DNA of 64,000 bases from Actinocatenispora rupis (GCF_016861975.1 NZ_BOMB01000046.1:1-64000); one strand, 5' to 3'; positions 53,098 to 61,822 are shown, counted from the stretch's first letter. Made by a program: numbers and translations. The notes: generated by a model not told the origin, from the letters alone.

Positions 53098-53588
53098 CGG
53101 TCGCGGACGTACTGCTGGTGGCGCTGGGCGCGGTGACGCTCGGCGCCGGCGTGCTGGTGGTGACCGGTCGGCACCTCGTCCGGTGCGGGTTGTGGCTGGT
53201 GGTCTCGCTGGGCGGGCTGGCCGGCATGTACCTGGTGCTCACGGCCGAGCTGGTCGCCTGGGTGCAGATCCTGCTGTACGTCGGGGCCGTCGTGGTGCTG
53301 CTGCTGTTCGGGGTGATGCTGACGCGCGCGCCGATCGGCCCGTCGCCGGACCTGGACCGGCCGCGGTTCGCCGGGCTGCTGGTGGGTGGCGGGGCCGGGC
53401 TGGGGCTCGCCGCGCTGCTCGTCGACGCGTACCGGTGGGGTCGGGTCGACCAGCCGCCGCCGGGTACCGCGGCCCGGATCGGCGCGGCACTGTTCCGGCA
53501 GTGGGTGCTGCCGTTCGAGGTGGTGTCGGTGTTGCTGCTGGCCGCGCTGGTCGGCGCGATCGTGCTGTCCCGCCGGGGTGACCGCTGA
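53094..53588 (+). CDS. nuoJ2: second NADH-quinone oxidoreductase-like subunit J (NuoJ2)
   Basis: The 164-residue, five-helix ND6-type subunit without the long charged tail of NuoJ1. The pi-bulge helix is seen as VAWVQILLYVGAVVVLLLFGVML. GTG 53094 is the first reasonable start. Its stop shares one base with the nuoK2 ATG. Confidence 0.92.
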   Translation: MTVADVLLVALGAVTLGAGVLVVTGRHLVRCGLWLVVSLGGLAGMYLVLTAELVAWVQILLYVGAVVVLLLFGVMLTRAPIGPSPDLDRPRFAGLLVGGGAGLGLAALLVDAYRWGRVDQPPPGTAARIGAALFRQWVLPFEVVSVLLLAALVGAIVLSRRGDR

Positions 53589-53962
53589 TGCACCCGGTCA
53601 TTCCGTACGTGGTGGCCGCGCTGCTGTTCGGCGTCGGCGTCTACGGCGTCCTGGTACGACGCAACGCCGTGCTGCTGCTCATGTCCATCGAGCTGATGCT
53701 CAACGCGGTCAACCTGATGTTCGTCACCGCGGACACCTCGATCGTCGGCGTACCGCGGTCGGGTCAGGTGTTCACGCTGTTCGTGATCGTGCTGGCGGCG
53801 GCCGAGGTGGGTGTCGGGCTCGCGGTGATCCTGCGGTTCTTCCGGCTGCGCGCCTCGGTGGAGACCGACGGCGTCGGCGCCGCCACCGAGACCGACGCCC
53901 CGCGCGAGGCCGATGCCCCGCGCGCCGCGGTACGACCGGACCCGGACGGGGAGGCGCGGTGA
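53588..53962 (+). CDS. nuoK2: second NADH-quinone oxidoreductase-like subunit K (NuoK2)
   Basis: The 124-residue, three-helix subunit with both membrane glutamates (SIELMLNAVN and AAAEVGVGLA) and an Ala/Asp-rich tail of about 30 residues after residue 93, absent from NuoK1. TGATG junction with nuoJ2; GTGA overlap with nuoL2. Confidence 0.94.
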   Translation: MHPVIPYVVAALLFGVGVYGVLVRRNAVLLLMSIELMLNAVNLMFVTADTSIVGVPRSGQVFTLFVIVLAAAEVGVGLAVILRFFRLRASVETDGVGAATETDAPREADAPRAAVRPDPDGEAR

Positions 53963-55878
53963 GCCTGCCGACCGTGCTCGCGGTACTGCTGCCGACGGTG
54001 CCGGGCGCCGCCGGTCTCGCCGGCCTGCTCGTACGGCCCGCGGCGCGACGTACCGCGGCGGCGTTGGGGATCGCGGCGACGGCGGTGGCGCTGGTGGCCG
54101 CCGTCGCGCTCACCGCGCTGCGGCAGACGGCCACGGGCTCGGTGACGCTGGCCGACCTCGGCGACGTCACCGTGCACGTCGGCGTACGGGTGGATCCGGT
54201 CGCGGCGGCGGTGGCGGTCGCGGTCGGCACCGTGGCCCTGCTCGTGCAGGTGTACTCGGTGGCCTACCTCGACCGCGACGACCGGTACGCACCGTACGCG
54301 GCGCAGGTCAGCCTGTTCTGCGCGGCGATGCTGACCGTGGTGGTGGCCTCCGACCTGATCCAGCTGCTGGTCGGCTGGGAGGTCATGGGCATCTGCTCGT
54401 ACCTGCTGATCGCGCACGACCGTACGTTGCCGGAGGCGCCGGCCGCGGCGGTCAAGGCGTTCCTGGTGACGCGGGTCGGTGACGTCGGGTTCTGGCTCGG
54501 CGTGATCCTGCTGGGCACGGGCGCCGACAGCTTCCGGATCGACGACGTGATCCGGGCCGCCGCGTCCGGCGAACTGTCGCACGCCCGGGTCACCGCCGCC
54601 TGCCTGCTGCTGCTCGCCGGGGTCGCCGGCAAGAGCGCGCAGTTCCCGCTGCACACCTGGCTGCCGGACGCGATGGCCGGCCCCACCCCGATCAGCGCGC
54701 TGATCCACGCGGCCACCATGGTCGCCGCCGGCATCTACGTCGTCGCCCGGCTGTACCCGCTGTTCCTCGGCGCGCCGGCGGCGCTCACCGTACTGGGGGT
54801 CATGGCGGCGGTGACGATGCTGCTCGGCGCGCTCGCCGCGACCGCGCAGGACGACATCAAACGCGTACTCGCCTGGTCGACGGTGAGCCAGCTGGCGTAC
54901 ATGGCGGGTGCGCTCGCGGCCGGTTCGGACCAGGCGGCGATCTTCCACCTGCTGACACACGCGGCGTTCAAGGCGCTGCTCTTCCTGGCGGCCGGCTCGG
55001 TCATCCACGCCGCCGGTACGAACCTGATGAGCCGGATGGGCGGGCTGCGCCGCGGCATGCCGGTCACGTTCTGGACGATGACGGTCGGGCTCGCGGCGCT
55101 GGCCGGCGTACCGCCGTTCGCGGGGTTCTGGAGCAAGGAGGCGGTACTGGACGCGGCGGCGCGCGGCTCGTCCGGCACGGTGCTGGCGAGCCTGGCGCCG
55201 GTGCACCTGCTGGTCCTCGTCGCCGGCCTGGTCACCGTCGCCATCACCGCCTGGTACGCCACGCGGCTGTGGCTGCGGACGTTCTTCGGCGCGTCGCGCG
55301 GCGCGGCGGGGCACGAGCCGGCACGGACCATGTGGATCCCGCTGGTCGTGCTGGCCGTACCGGCGGTGGGTCTCGGCGCGCTGACCCTGGTGCCGCGCAC
55401 CACCGAGTTCGGCTGGTTCGCGTACGCGCCGGCGCGGCACTTCGGGGTGTTCACCGCGGCGTCCGGGTACGGCCGCGGGGCGTTCGGCGGGGCGGAGCTG
55501 GACCCGGTCGTCGTGGCGATCAGCCTGGCGATGACCGCCGCCGGCGTACTCGGCGCGTACCTGCTGTGGCGCCGGGACACCGCCGCCGACCCGGCCCGCG
55601 TACTCGGCCGCGCGGGTGCGCTGTTCGCCGCCGGGTTCCGGCTGGACGACGTGCAGCGCGCCCTGGTCGTACGGCCGGTGCAGGCGGTGGCGACCGCGGT
55701 GTGGCTCGGCGACGCCCGGGTCGTCGACGGCGGCGTCACCGGTACGGCCCGCGGCGCGCGCCGCCTCGGCCGTACGCTGGCGCGCCTGCACACCGGCCTG
55801 CCCGGCTACCTCACCGCGGTACTCGCCGGCGCCCTCGTCCTCGGCCTCGTCGCCGTACTCGTCGGAGGTGTGCGGTGA
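53959..55878 (+). CDS. nuoL2: second NADH-quinone oxidoreductase-like subunit L (NuoL2)
   Basis: The 639-residue Mrp-type pumping subunit, same length as NuoL1. Key blocks: LVGWEVMGICSYLLIAHDRT (helix-5 glutamate), GKSAQFPLHTWLPDAMAGPTPISALIHAATMV and TAQDDIKRVLAWSTVSQLAYM, so pumping residues appear intact. The C-terminal lateral helix region is present. GTG 53959 overlaps nuoK2; GTGA overlap with nuoM2. Confidence 0.95.
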   Translation: MSLPTVLAVLLPTVPGAAGLAGLLVRPAARRTAAALGIAATAVALVAAVALTALRQTATGSVTLADLGDVTVHVGVRVDPVAAAVAVAVGTVALLVQVYSVAYLDRDDRYAPYAAQVSLFCAAMLTVVVASDLIQLLVGWEVMGICSYLLIAHDRTLPEAPAAAVKAFLVTRVGDVGFWLGVILLGTGADSFRIDDVIRAAASGELSHARVTAACLLLLAGVAGKSAQFPLHTWLPDAMAGPTPISALIHAATMVAAGIYVVARLYPLFLGAPAALTVLGVMAAVTMLLGALAATAQDDIKRVLAWSTVSQLAYMAGALAAGSDQAAIFHLLTHAAFKALLFLAAGSVIHAAGTNLMSRMGGLRRGMPVTFWTMTVGLAALAGVPPFAGFWSKEAVLDAAARGSSGTVLASLAPVHLLVLVAGLVTVAITAWYATRLWLRTFFGASRGAAGHEPARTMWIPLVVLAVPAVGLGALTLVPRTTEFGWFAYAPARHFGVFTAASGYGRGAFGGAELDPVVVAISLAMTAAGVLGAYLLWRRDTAADPARVLGRAGALFAAGFRLDDVQRALVVRPVQAVATAVWLGDARVVDGGVTGTARGARRLGRTLARLHTGLPGYLTAVLAGALVLGLVAVLVGGVR

Positions 55879-57422
55879 CCGTGTTGCTGGTCGCGACGCT
55901 GGCCGTACCGGCGCTGGGTGCGCTGGCCGCCGCGCTGCTGCCGGACCGTACCGGCCGGGTCGTGGGGACGGTGGCCGCGGCGCTGGCGTTCCTGGCGTCG
56001 GTGGCGCTGGCGTTCGGCCGGGAGCCGGGCGGCACGGGCGCGATCCGGCCGTGGCACCAGCTCGACGTGCCCTGGGCGCCGGCCCTCGACCTGCGCTTCC
56101 ACCTCGGCGTGGACGGCATCTCCTGGCCGCTGGTCGTCCTCACCACCCTGCTCACGCTGCTGTGCTGCGGGTACACGGTGTGGCGGGTGCCGGTGCCGGG
56201 GGTGGACCGGCCCGGCGTCGACCCGGGCGGGCCGGCCGAGGAGGCGCGACCGGACGACCGCGGGCGCTACCTGGTGGCGCTGCTGCTGGCGATCGAGGTC
56301 GGCATCCTCGGCGTGTTCGAGTCGCTGGACCTGGTGCTGTTCTTCGTGTTCTTCGAGATCGTCCTGCTCCCCATGTACGCGGTGATCGCGGTGTGGGGCG
56401 GCCCGCGCCGGCGTGCCGCGGCGACCAAGTTCGTGCTGTACACGCTGTTCGGGTCGGTGCTGCTGCTGGCCGGCGTGTTCGTGGTGGTGGCGGGCGCGGG
56501 GACGGCCGACCTGGTCACGCTCACCCAGCGCGGCGGCGCCGGCCTCGGCCACGGTACGCAGGTGGTGGCGTTCGCGTTGCTGGCGCTGGCGTTCGCGGTG
56601 AAGTCGCCGCTGTGGCCGCTGCACACCTGGCTGCCCGACGCGCACACCGAGGCGCCGACGGTCGGCTCCGTGATCCTCGCCGGCGTACTGCTCAAGATGG
56701 GCACGTACGGGCTGCTCCGCGTCGCGGTCGGCACCGTACCGGGCGGTGCGCGCACGCTCGCCCCGCTGCTCGGCGTGCTCGCCACCGCCGCGATCCTCAT
56801 CGGTGCGCTGGTGTGCCTGCGGCAGACCGAGCTGAAACGCCTGATCGCGTACTCCTCCGTCGGCCACATGGGCTTCGTACTGCTCGGCATCGCCACGCTG
56901 AGCGCCACCGGGTTCCAGGCCGCGCTGGTCGGCAACATCGCGCACGGGCTGCTCACCGGCCTGCTGTTCTTCCTGGCCGGTGCGCTGAAGGACCGGGCGC
57001 ACACCGGTGAGCTGGACCGGCTCGGCGGCCTGCGCGAGGTCGCGCCGGGCCTCGCCGGTCTGCTCGCGTTCGCCGCGATCGGTTCACTCGGACTGCCCGG
57101 CCTCGCCGGCTTCTGGGGCGAGCTGTTCACCGTGTACGCCGCGGTCCGGCACGGCGGTCCACTGTGGATGGTCCTGGCCGTACTGGCCGCGGTCGGCGGC
57201 GCGCTGGCCGCGGCGTACTTCCTGCGGTTGCTGCGGCGGGTGACGCACGGGCCGGCGGTGAACGCCGTGGTGGGCCTGCGTCCGACGGCGCTGGCCGGGG
57301 CCGAACTCGTCGCCTGGTCGCCCCTGGTACTGCTGGCGCTCGCCGTCGGCCTCGCCCCCTCCCTCGTCCTCGCGCTCACCGCGGCCCCGGTGCACGCCCT
57401 GGTGACGGCGGTGACCCCGTGA
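55875..57422 (+). CDS. nuoM2: second NADH-quinone oxidoreductase-like subunit M (NuoM2)
   Basis: The 515-residue pumping subunit with FFEIVLLPMYAVIAVWGG (helix-5 glutamate), KSPLWPLHTWLPDAHTEAPTVGSVILAGVLLKMGTYG and RQTELKRLIAYSSVGHMGFV. It has an Asp/Pro/Glu-rich insert near residues 115-135. It ends in a GTGA overlap with the first of two tandem linker mini-ORFs. Confidence 0.95.
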   Translation: MTVLLVATLAVPALGALAAALLPDRTGRVVGTVAAALAFLASVALAFGREPGGTGAIRPWHQLDVPWAPALDLRFHLGVDGISWPLVVLTTLLTLLCCGYTVWRVPVPGVDRPGVDPGGPAEEARPDDRGRYLVALLLAIEVGILGVFESLDLVLFFVFFEIVLLPMYAVIAVWGGPRRRAAATKFVLYTLFGSVLLLAGVFVVVAGAGTADLVTLTQRGGAGLGHGTQVVAFALLALAFAVKSPLWPLHTWLPDAHTEAPTVGSVILAGVLLKMGTYGLLRVAVGTVPGGARTLAPLLGVLATAAILIGALVCLRQTELKRLIAYSSVGHMGFVLLGIATLSATGFQAALVGNIAHGLLTGLLFFLAGALKDRAHTGELDRLGGLREVAPGLAGLLAFAAIGSLGLPGLAGFWGELFTVYAAVRHGGPLWMVLAVLAAVGGALAAAYFLRLLRRVTHGPAVNAVVGLRPTALAGAELVAWSPLVLLALAVGLAPSLVLALTAAPVHALVTAVTP

Positions 57423-57508
57423 GCGAGCGAACCAGAATCGTCGTGCGCTGTCCCCAGCCGCGTCGCGGCTGCCTCGTCGGGGTTCCGACGGAGGAGGAAC
57501 GCCGATGA
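57419..57508 (+). CDS. 29-residue linker mini-ORF 1 between nuoM2 and nuoN2
   Basis: GTG 57419 overlaps the nuoM2 stop. The 29-residue frame starts MSERTRIVVR, ends LVGVPTEEERR and stops in an ATGA overlap with mini-ORF 2. Its 3' part contains the stem CGTCGG-GGTT-CCGACG followed by GAGGAGGAAC, a strong Shine-Dalgarno for the next start. It is a copy of the repeat family also seen at nuoL/nuoM. Confidence 0.55.
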   Translation: MSERTRIVVRCPQPRRGCLVGVPTEEERR

Positions 57509-57585
57509 GCGAGCGTCAGCGAGTGAGTCAGGATCGTCGTGCGTGGTGCCTCGTCGGGGTTCCGACGGAGGAGGAACGCCGATGA
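57505..57585 (+). CDS. 26-residue linker mini-ORF 2 between nuoM2 and nuoN2
   Basis: ATG 57505 overlaps mini-ORF 1. It starts MSERQRVSQDRR and ends with the identical LVGVPTEEERR, stopping in an ATGA overlap with nuoN2. The last about 42 bases of both copies are the same, showing a recent tandem duplication or a second insertion. Confidence 0.55.
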   Translation: MSERQRVSQDRRAWCLVGVPTEEERR

Positions 57586-59111
57586 GCGTGCAGGCGATCG
57601 ACCAGGTGGCGTTGCTGCCGGCGTACCTGGCGGCGGTGACGGCGGTCGCCGCGTTCGTCACCGATCTCGTCGTACCGGGGCGGCGCGGGCCGGTGCTGTC
57701 CGTCGCGGCTCTCGGTACGGTCGCGACCGCGGTGGCGGCGGGGATCGTCGGCGCCGGGCCGCGCCGCGGCACGTTCTGCACCGCCGGTGGCGTACTGCCG
57801 GGCGGGGTGCACGTCGGCACGTCCTGCTCGTACGTCGCGGACCACACCGGCGCGCTGGTCGCCGTCGCGTTCTGCGCGGTCGCGCTGGCCGTACTGGGCC
57901 TGTCGGTACCGGCGCTGCGGGCGCGCGTCGCGCCGAGCGGCGAGTACACCTTCCTGGTGTTGGCGTCGCTGACCGGCGGCGTGGTGCTGGGCTACTCGCG
58001 CGACCTGATCACGCTGGTGATCGCCCTGGAGACCCTCACCCTCCCGCTGTACGTGCTGGTCGGGCTGCGCCGCCGCACCCGTGCCGACGACGTACGGGGA
58101 CCGCGGGACGCGGCGGCCGGGTCGGTGACGTTCTTCGCGGTGTCGGTGGTGTCGACGGCGGTGACGCTGCTCGGCGCCGCCCTGCTGTACGGGCTGACCG
58201 GCGCGGTGCACCTGGACCGGCTGGCTGCCGCGCTCGCGCACCGCGACGACCTGCGACACGTACCGCTGACCGCGGCGGCGGTGCTGCTGATCCTGGTGGG
58301 GCTGGCGTTCAAGGTGGCGGCGGTGCCGTTCCACGGCTGGGCGCCGGCCACGTACGACGGGGCGCCGCTGCCCGTCGCGGCGTACCTGTCAACCGCGTCG
58401 AAGCTCGGCGGCATCGTCGCCCTGCTGTACGTGGGGGTCGACGCGCTGCGCCCGTGGCTCGACGTCGCCGGTCCCCTCTTCGCCGTACTCGCGGTGGCGA
58501 CCATGACGGTCGGCAACCTGACCGCGCTGCGCCAGGTACGGATGGTGCGGCTGCTCGCGTTCTCCTCGGTGGCGCAGGCCGGCTACCTGATCGCGCCGCT
58601 CGGTGCGCTCGCCGCCCCGGCCGGTCGCGAGCCGGCGGCGCTGCGGGTCATCGTCGCCGGCACCCTCGGGTACACGATCTTCTACCTGCTGCTGGAGCTG
58701 GGCGCGTTCGCCGGAGTGGTCGCGTTGCGCGGCGCGGACGGCGGCGGTGAGCTGGCCGAGTACCGGGGGGTGGGGCGGGCGCGGCCGGTGGTCGGCGCGG
58801 CGCTGGCGCTGGCCCTGGTCGGCCTGGCCGGGTTGCCGCCGGGCCTCGCCGGACTGTTCGCCAAGGTCACCGTGGTCCGCGCGACGCTGGCCGGCGGTGC
58901 CGCCTGGCTCGCCGTCGTGATCGGCCTCAACGCCGTCGTCGGCCTCGCGTACTACCTGCGTGTCGTGGTGCAGCTGTACCGCCCGGGCGAGCCGGCACCG
59001 GCGCCCCGCGTACCGGTGACGGTGGGGGTGGTGCTCGCCGCGGTGACGGCCGCCGCGGTCGTCGTCGGCTTCGCCCCGCAGCTCGTCCTGGACGCCGCCG
59101 CGCTCTTCTGA
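57582..59111 (+). CDS. nuoN2: second NADH-quinone oxidoreductase-like subunit N (NuoN2)
   Basis: The 509-residue third pumping subunit: VIALETLTLPLYVLVGL (helix-5 glutamate), KVAAVPFHGWAPATYDGAPLPVAAYLSTASKLGG and LRQVRMVRLLAFSSVAQAGYL. ATG 57582 is supplied with a GAGGAGG Shine-Dalgarno by the upstream linker repeat. It is the last nuo2 gene, followed by a hairpin and htpX. Confidence 0.95.
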   Translation: MSVQAIDQVALLPAYLAAVTAVAAFVTDLVVPGRRGPVLSVAALGTVATAVAAGIVGAGPRRGTFCTAGGVLPGGVHVGTSCSYVADHTGALVAVAFCAVALAVLGLSVPALRARVAPSGEYTFLVLASLTGGVVLGYSRDLITLVIALETLTLPLYVLVGLRRRTRADDVRGPRDAAAGSVTFFAVSVVSTAVTLLGAALLYGLTGAVHLDRLAAALAHRDDLRHVPLTAAAVLLILVGLAFKVAAVPFHGWAPATYDGAPLPVAAYLSTASKLGGIVALLYVGVDALRPWLDVAGPLFAVLAVATMTVGNLTALRQVRMVRLLAFSSVAQAGYLIAPLGALAAPAGREPAALRVIVAGTLGYTIFYLLLELGAFAGVVALRGADGGGELAEYRGVGRARPVVGAALALALVGLAGLPPGLAGLFAKVTVVRATLAGGAAWLAVVIGLNAVVGLAYYLRVVVQLYRPGEPAPAPRVPVTVGVVLAAVTAAAVVVGFAPQLVLDAAALF

Positions 59112-59176
59112 ACGTCAGCGTTTTCCCAGCTCGTTACCAGCGGACCGGGGCATCCTGGAGTCGGACCCGGCAACCC

Positions 59177-59207
59177 GCGGCCCGGGATGAAACGGCATCC
59201 CGGCCGC
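59177..59207 (+). terminator. terminator after the nuo2 operon
   Basis: GCGGCCCGGGATG (59177-59189) pairs with CATCCCGGCCGC (59196-59207) with one bulged C, about 66 bases after the nuoN2 stop. Confidence 0.65.
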
Positions 59208-59241
59208 GTTGTACGTGGTCCACGGGACATTCCAGGGAGTG

Positions 59242-60129
59242 ATGAGGGTGGCCGTGCACCGGCACCACAACGGCCTGCGGACCGCGCTGCTGCTCGGTCT
59301 GCTGACCGCACTGATCATCGGCATCGGGTACCTGATCGGCGGCGGCACCGGTCTGGTCGTCGCGGTGCTGATCTCGCTCGCCATGAACGCCGCGACGTAC
59401 TTCTGGTCCGACAAGATCGCGCTGCGGTCGATGGGCGCCCAGCCGGTCAGCGAGGCCCAGGCACCCCAGCTGTACGCGATGGTCCGCGAGCTGTCGACGG
59501 CCGCGCGCCAGCCCATGCCCCGCCTGTACATCAGCCCGACGGCGCAACCCAACGCGTTCGCCACCGGGCGCAACCCGAAGAACGCGGCGGTCTGCGTCAC
59601 CGACGGCATCATGCGCATCCTGGCCCCGCGCGAGCTGCGGGCCGTGATCGGACACGAGCTGTCCCACGTGTACAACCGGGACATCCTCATCTCCAGCGTG
59701 GCCGCGGCGCTGGGCGGGATCATCACCGCGCTGGCGTACCTGGCGTGGTTCATCCCGTTCGGGCGGTCGGACGACGACGACGGCCCCGGCATCCTCGGCG
59801 TACTCGCGATGCTGATCCTCGGCCCGATCGCCGCGTCGCTGATCCAGCTCGGCATCAGCCGCAGCCGCGAGTTCGAGGCGGACGCGGACGGCGCGCGGCT
59901 GTCGAACGACCCACTGGCGCTCGCCAGCGCGCTGCGCAAGATCGACGCGGGCGCCAGCGCGATGCCGCTGCAACCGACGAGCCAGCTCCAGTCCAGCGCC
60001 CACCTGATGATCGCGAACCCGCTGCGCGCGGCCGGCGTCGCGAAGCTCTTCTCGACCCACCCGCCGATGGCGGAGCGCGTCGAGCGGCTGGAACAGATGG
60101 CCATCACGGGCGGCCCCGCACGGCTCTGA
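59242..60129 (+). CDS. htpX: HtpX-type membrane zinc metalloprotease
   Basis: Membrane-embedded M48 protease for quality control of membrane proteins, 295 residues. Two N-terminal helices (about 15-55), the zinc motif HELSH at 138-142 and the third ligand E210 in [10 protein letters not shown]. Two further helices lie between. ATG 59242 was used; GTG 59248 in the same frame has better spacing to AGGGAG at 59234-59239. Location straight after nuo2 suggests a role near respiratory membrane complexes, and as far as I recall the nuo2-htpX order recurs in Streptomyces. Confidence 0.92.
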   Translation: MRVAVHRHHNGLRTALLLGLLTALIIGIGYLIGGGTGLVVAVLISLAMNAATYFWSDKIALRSMGAQPVSEAQAPQLYAMVRELSTAARQPMPRLYISPTAQPNAFATGRNPKNAAVCVTDGIMRILAPRELRAVIGHELSHVYNRDILISSVAAALGGIITALAYLAWFIPFGRSDDDDGPGILGVLAMLILGPIAASLIQLGISRSREFEADADGARLSNDPLALASALRKIDAGASAMPLQPTSQLQSSAHLMIANPLRAAGVAKLFSTHPPMAERVERLEQMAITGGPARL

Positions 60130-60154
60130 CCAGCCCTTCGACCCCGCACCACCA

Positions 60155-60185
60155 CGTCCCGGTCCGTCCCGTACGGGCCGGGACG
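60155..60185 (+). terminator. hairpin after htpX
   Basis: CGTCCCGG (60155-60162) pairs with CCGGGACG (60178-60185) with inner CCGT/ACGG pairing. Confidence 0.6.
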
Positions 60186-60208
60186 TTCCGTACCCCGGGT
60201 GCGTGGAC

Positions 60209-60214
60209 TACCGT
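60209..60214 (+). promoter_or_regulatory. candidate leaderless -10 element
   Basis: TACCGT, seven bases before ATG 60222, no Shine-Dalgarno. Confidence 0.5.
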
Positions 60215-60221
60215 CGCCGTC

Positions 60222-60485
60222 ATGATCCACGTGGTCCGGCACGCCGAACCCGAGGTACGCCCGGACACCCCGCCCGACCGCTGGCCCCTGACACCCGCCG
60301 AGCACACCGAACGCGCCGCCGGCCGCCCGCTCGTCCTCGGTACGCAGGGCATGGCGCTCACCGTCTGGCTGCGTACCGTCGCCGAGCTGCCCGACCCGAC
60401 CGCGTTCTGGGCCGCGCTCCGCTTCCCCGATCTGCTGCGGGTCGATCCCGCGGCCCGCACCGTACTCCCGGAGGTCCTGCCGTGA
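60222..60485 (+). CDS. shortened histidine-phosphatase-like protein
   Basis: The 87-residue product. Residues 1-34 (MIHVVRHAEPEVRP, then PPDRWPLTPAEHTERAAG) match the N-terminus of histidine phosphatases, with RHAE in place of RHG. It then jumps to what looks like the family's C-terminal part (RPLVLGTQGMALTVWLRTVAEL, then DPTAFWAALRFPDLLRVD), with the middle about 90 residues missing and the second catalytic His replaced in GTQG. It is probably inactive as a phosphatase: an internal-deletion remnant or a small derived family. Start and promoter look intact, and it overlaps the next gene by GTGA. Confidence 0.6.
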   Translation: MIHVVRHAEPEVRPDTPPDRWPLTPAEHTERAAGRPLVLGTQGMALTVWLRTVAELPDPTAFWAALRFPDLLRVDPAARTVLPEVLP

Positions 60486-61297
60486 CGGATGTCGAGCTGA
60501 CCCACCTCGCCGGTACCCGCGGCGACGTCGTCGTGCACCGCTGGCCGCACCCCGCCCCCACCCACCGCGTACTCCTGGCCCACGGGTACGGCGAGCATCT
60601 CGGCCGGTACCACCACGTGGCCGCCGCCCTGCACGCCAACGGTGCCGAGGTCGTCGGCCCGGACCACCTCGGGCACGGCCGGTCCGAGGGCGAACGCGTC
60701 CTCGTCGAGTCGTACGACGACGTGCTGGCCGACTTCCACGCCGCCGCCCAGCAGACCCCGACCGACCTCCCCGTCGTACTCGTCGGGCACTCGATGGGCG
60801 GCATGATCGCCGCCCGGTACGCCCAGCTGCACGCCGCGGACCTCACCGCCGTCGTCCTGTCCGGACCGGTACTCGGCAGCTGGTACCCGGTGGAGGAGTT
60901 CGCCGACGGCGAGATCCCGGACGAGCCGCTGGACGTCAGCACCCTGTCCCGCGACCCGGCCGTCGGCGAGCGGTACGCGGCCGATCCGCTGATCTGGCAC
61001 GGTCCGTTCAAGCGCCCCACGCTGCGCGCCATCGGCCGCTGCCTCGACGAGATCAACAACGGCCCGCGCATCACGAAGCCGACGTTGTGGGCGCACGGCG
61101 GCGACGACCAGCTCGTACCGATCGGGCCGACGCGGGCCGGGGTGGCGCGCATCCGCGGCGAGAACCTGACCGCCGTCGAGTACCCGGGGGCGCGGCACGA
61201 GATCTTCAACGAGACCAACGCCGACGACATCCTGGCCGACGTCACCCGCTTCGTCACCTCGGCGCTGCGCGGCACACCCGCCGGCCTGCCCCGCTGA
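60482..61297 (+). CDS. alpha/beta hydrolase, monoacylglycerol-lipase-like
   Basis: The 271-residue serine hydrolase of the alpha/beta fold: oxyanion region LLAHGYGEHLGRY, nucleophile elbow GHSMGG (near residue 103), acid in HGGDDQLVP and histidine in GARHEIFNE. The HGYGEH and DHLGHGRSEG blocks are those of lysophospholipase/monoglyceride lipase (Hydrolase_4). No signal peptide. GTG 60482 overlaps the preceding gene (GTGA), so it shares that gene's leaderless promoter. Confidence 0.9.
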   Translation: MTDVELTHLAGTRGDVVVHRWPHPAPTHRVLLAHGYGEHLGRYHHVAAALHANGAEVVGPDHLGHGRSEGERVLVESYDDVLADFHAAAQQTPTDLPVVLVGHSMGGMIAARYAQLHAADLTAVVLSGPVLGSWYPVEEFADGEIPDEPLDVSTLSRDPAVGERYAADPLIWHGPFKRPTLRAIGRCLDEINNGPRITKPTLWAHGGDDQLVPIGPTRAGVARIRGENLTAVEYPGARHEIFNETNADDILADVTRFVTSALRGTPAGLPR

Positions 61298-61317
61298 CCC
61301 CGCCACCGCCGGCGGGG
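61298..61317. terminator. hairpin between convergent genes
   Basis: CCCCGCC (61298-61304) pairs with GGCGGGG (61311-61317), directly after the hydrolase stop and close to the yajQ stop on the other strand. Confidence 0.6.
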
Positions 61318-61330
61318 TCGGGGCGCGGCG

Positions 61331-61822
61331 TCAGCGGTAGTTCGTGAACTGGAGCGGGATCTCCAGGTCCGCCTGCTTGAGCAGCGTGATGACCGCCTGC
61401 AGGTCGTCCTTCTTCTTGCCGGTGACGCGCAGCTGGTCGCCCTGGATCTGCGCCTGCACGCCCTTCGGGCCCTCGTCCCGGATCAGCTTGCCGATCTTCT
61501 TGGCCTGGTCCTGCTCGATCCCGGACACCAACCCACAACTGATCTTGTACGTCTTGCCCGACGCCTGCGGCTCCCCGGCGTCCAGCGCCTTGAGCGAGAC
61601 GTTCCGCTTGACCAGCTTCTCCTTGAAGACGTCCAGTACCGCCTTCACGCGCTCCTCGGTCTCCGCGGTCAGCGTCACCGCCTCCTCGCCCGACCAGGAG
61701 ATGTCGGCACCGGTACCCCGGAAGTCGAACCGCTGACTGATCTCCTTGGCCGCCTGGTTGACCGCGTTGTCGACCTCCTGCCGGTCCAGCTTGCTGACGA
61801 TGTCGAAGCTCGGATTCGCCAC
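61331..61822 (-). CDS. yajQ: YajQ-family nucleotide-binding protein
   Basis: The 163-residue UPF0234 protein, with the full family pattern: [33 protein letters not shown], then [41 protein letters not shown] and the ending LQFTNYR. YajQ binds nucleotides and, in some bacteria, cyclic di-GMP. GTG 61822 has GGAG upstream. The larger frame extends over tRNA-Tyr and is an artefact. Confidence 0.94.
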   Translation of the reverse strand: MANPSFDIVSKLDRQEVDNAVNQAAKEISQRFDFRGTGADISWSGEEAVTLTAETEERVKAVLDVFKEKLVKRNVSLKALDAGEPQASGKTYKISCGLVSGIEQDQAKKIGKLIRDEGPKGVQAQIQGDQLRVTGKKKDDLQAVITLLKQADLEIPLQFTNYR

